A DNA stretch of 5,425 nucleotides from Anaerolineae bacterium. Its GTDB lineage: Bacteria; Chloroflexota; Anaerolineae; Aggregatilineales; Aggregatilineaceae. The position numbers and the translations under genes were made by a program. The notes beneath the pieces were generated by a model. The model made no database searches. It worked only from the letters and a program-made list of their open reading frames with translations, and was not told where the DNA came from. Shown here one piece after another: positions 4,620 through 5,425 of this stretch (its first letter is position 1; the number at the start of each line of letters is the position of its first letter). The stretch is from NCBI GenBank assembly GCA_016929355.1, contig JAFGJA010000062.1, positions 1 through 5,425 of the forward strand, in the 5' to 3' direction.

Positions 4620-5425
4620 TCAAACCATGCGACCACCCGGCGGTTGTATTCGTCCGGGTGGTTGGTGTAGGCGTCCCGGTGGCCCGCTTCCGCCACGCAC
4701 CAGAGATCGGTTTCGCCGGGAATCTGCGCCACCAATGCTTCGATTTCTTCCGGCGTCAAAAATGGATCGTCATCGCCATGAATAAACAGCGTCGGGGCCA
4801 TGATCCGATCCGCTAAATCCGCCGGATTCGCGCGGAACAACTGGTATTGTGTGCGCAGCGATCCGACGATCAGCACCAGCCACGCCATTACATCCCCCAA
4901 CAGACGCGGAATACCATTGATCCGCATGTAATTCGCCAGCAAGCCAGACAAACGCGGATACGCGCCATCGACCACCAGCGTTTTGATGCGCTGATCCTGT
5001 GCGGCGACCATCAGCGCCACGCCTGCGCCCATGCTGAACCCCAATACACCGATTCGATCCGCCTTGTGTTTGACCGTCACATAATCCACCGCGCCGAACA
5101 AATCCGCCTGTTCCAGCGCGCCAATCGTCACGATTTGCCCTTCCGAGCGCCCATGCCCGCGAAAATCGAACATCAGCACATTGAAGCCCGCCTGATGCAA
5201 CGGAACTGCCTGTGGCATATCTTTATCCAGGCTGCCGTTTTGACCGGGGCACATAATGATCGTCCCGCGCGGATTCTCCAACGTCGGAATCCACCACCCG
5301 CCGAGAATGGTCGTATCCCGGCTGGGAAACAATACCGCTTGTCCCGGCATCCCATGACTCGCCGGATCATCAATCGGATCGGGATCGCGGCGGCGCATCA
5401 AGGGCATGGTCGCGGCGAAACCCAC
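4601..5425 (-). CDS. Alpha/beta hydrolase, serine esterase type (N-terminus beyond window)
   Basis: The visible 274 residues form an alpha/beta hydrolase fold. The nucleophile elbow is GFSMG with Ser131; the acid is most likely Asp220 in 'HGDDDPFLTPEE'; the base is His249 in 'AGHRDAY'. 'MCPGQNGS' (58-64) is in the oxyanion-loop position, and 'FDFRGHGRSEG' (86-96) is the usual strand-turn before helix A. A cap region spans about 155-200 and contains a hydrophobic stretch (179-190). Relatives that begin 'FPSRDTTILGGWWIP' often carry an N-terminal membrane anchor upstream; here the frame is open to the window edge, so the edge GTG is probably not the real start and such an anchor cannot be excluded. 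The substrate is unknown; esterase, thioesterase or peptidase-like activities all occur in this fold. It converges on the Cys-rich gene, with 13 bases between the stops. Confidence 0.9.
   Translation of the reverse strand: MGFAATMPLMRRRDPDPIDDPASHGMPGQAVLFPSRDTTILGGWWIPTLENPRGTIIMCPGQNGSLDKDMPQAVPLHQAGFNVLMFDFRGHGRSEGQIVTIGALEQADLFGAVDYVTVKHKADRIGVLGFSMGAGVALMVAAQDQRIKTLVVDGAYPRLSGLLANYMRINGIPRLLGDVMAWLVLIVGSLRTQYQLFRANPADLADRIMAPTLFIHGDDDPFLTPEEIEALVAQIPGETDLWCVAEAGHRDAYTNHPDEYNRRVVAWFEQHLEG

Noticed and set aside
1..5425. CRISPR array, IS element, integrase, tRNA or toxin-antitoxin module
   Set aside because: No regularly spaced repeats, terminal inverted repeats, transposase-like frames, tRNA-like cloverleaf or toxin-antitoxin gene pair could be seen; the two small proteins after the exporter are separate and one is broken.

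Overview
The window looks like a stretch of bacterial chromosome of moderate GC content, with compact genes on both strands and short spacers. The combination of a bacterial alpha-2-macroglobulin (A2M) with a very aromatic C-terminal loop, a stand-alone corrinoid protein and a NatA/NatB-type ABC exporter would fit a Chloroflexota (Anaerolineae-like) genome. That assignment is inference from style; no rRNA or other marker gene is present. There is no sign of phage, IS elements, CRISPR arrays or tRNAs.

Left part (1-1150): the last ~180 codons of an A2M-family protein run in from the left edge and end at 553, followed by a hairpin that probably terminates it. A separate transcription unit follows, with a good sigma70-type promoter (TTGAAA, 18 bp, TATAAT), a single-domain response regulator (736-1095) and a strong bidirectional hairpin terminator.

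Middle part (1170-4104): a methyltransferase-type corrinoid (B12-binding) protein lies on the minus strand, converging on the response regulator. It diverges, across a 233-bp spacer, from an ABC exporter operon on the plus strand. The operon's ATPase and permease overlap by ATGA and are surely co-translated into one export complex.

Right part (4101-5425): directly after the permease, and overlapping its stop codon, comes a small reading frame of about 65 codons. It looks coding but is out of frame with its natural ATGA-coupled start by one base, so it is either a recent frameshift, a sequence error or a recoding site. Next is a 67-residue Cys-rich, probably zinc-binding protein with a good ribosome binding site. 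It converges on a serine alpha/beta hydrolase whose N-terminus runs off the right edge.

Most of the window is ordinary housekeeping or accessory gene content. The parts that deserve a second look are the two small proteins after the exporter (one broken, one Cys-rich, neither recognised), the double start of the response regulator, and the corrinoid protein without a methyltransferase beside it. I see no convincing evidence for a large undescribed system.
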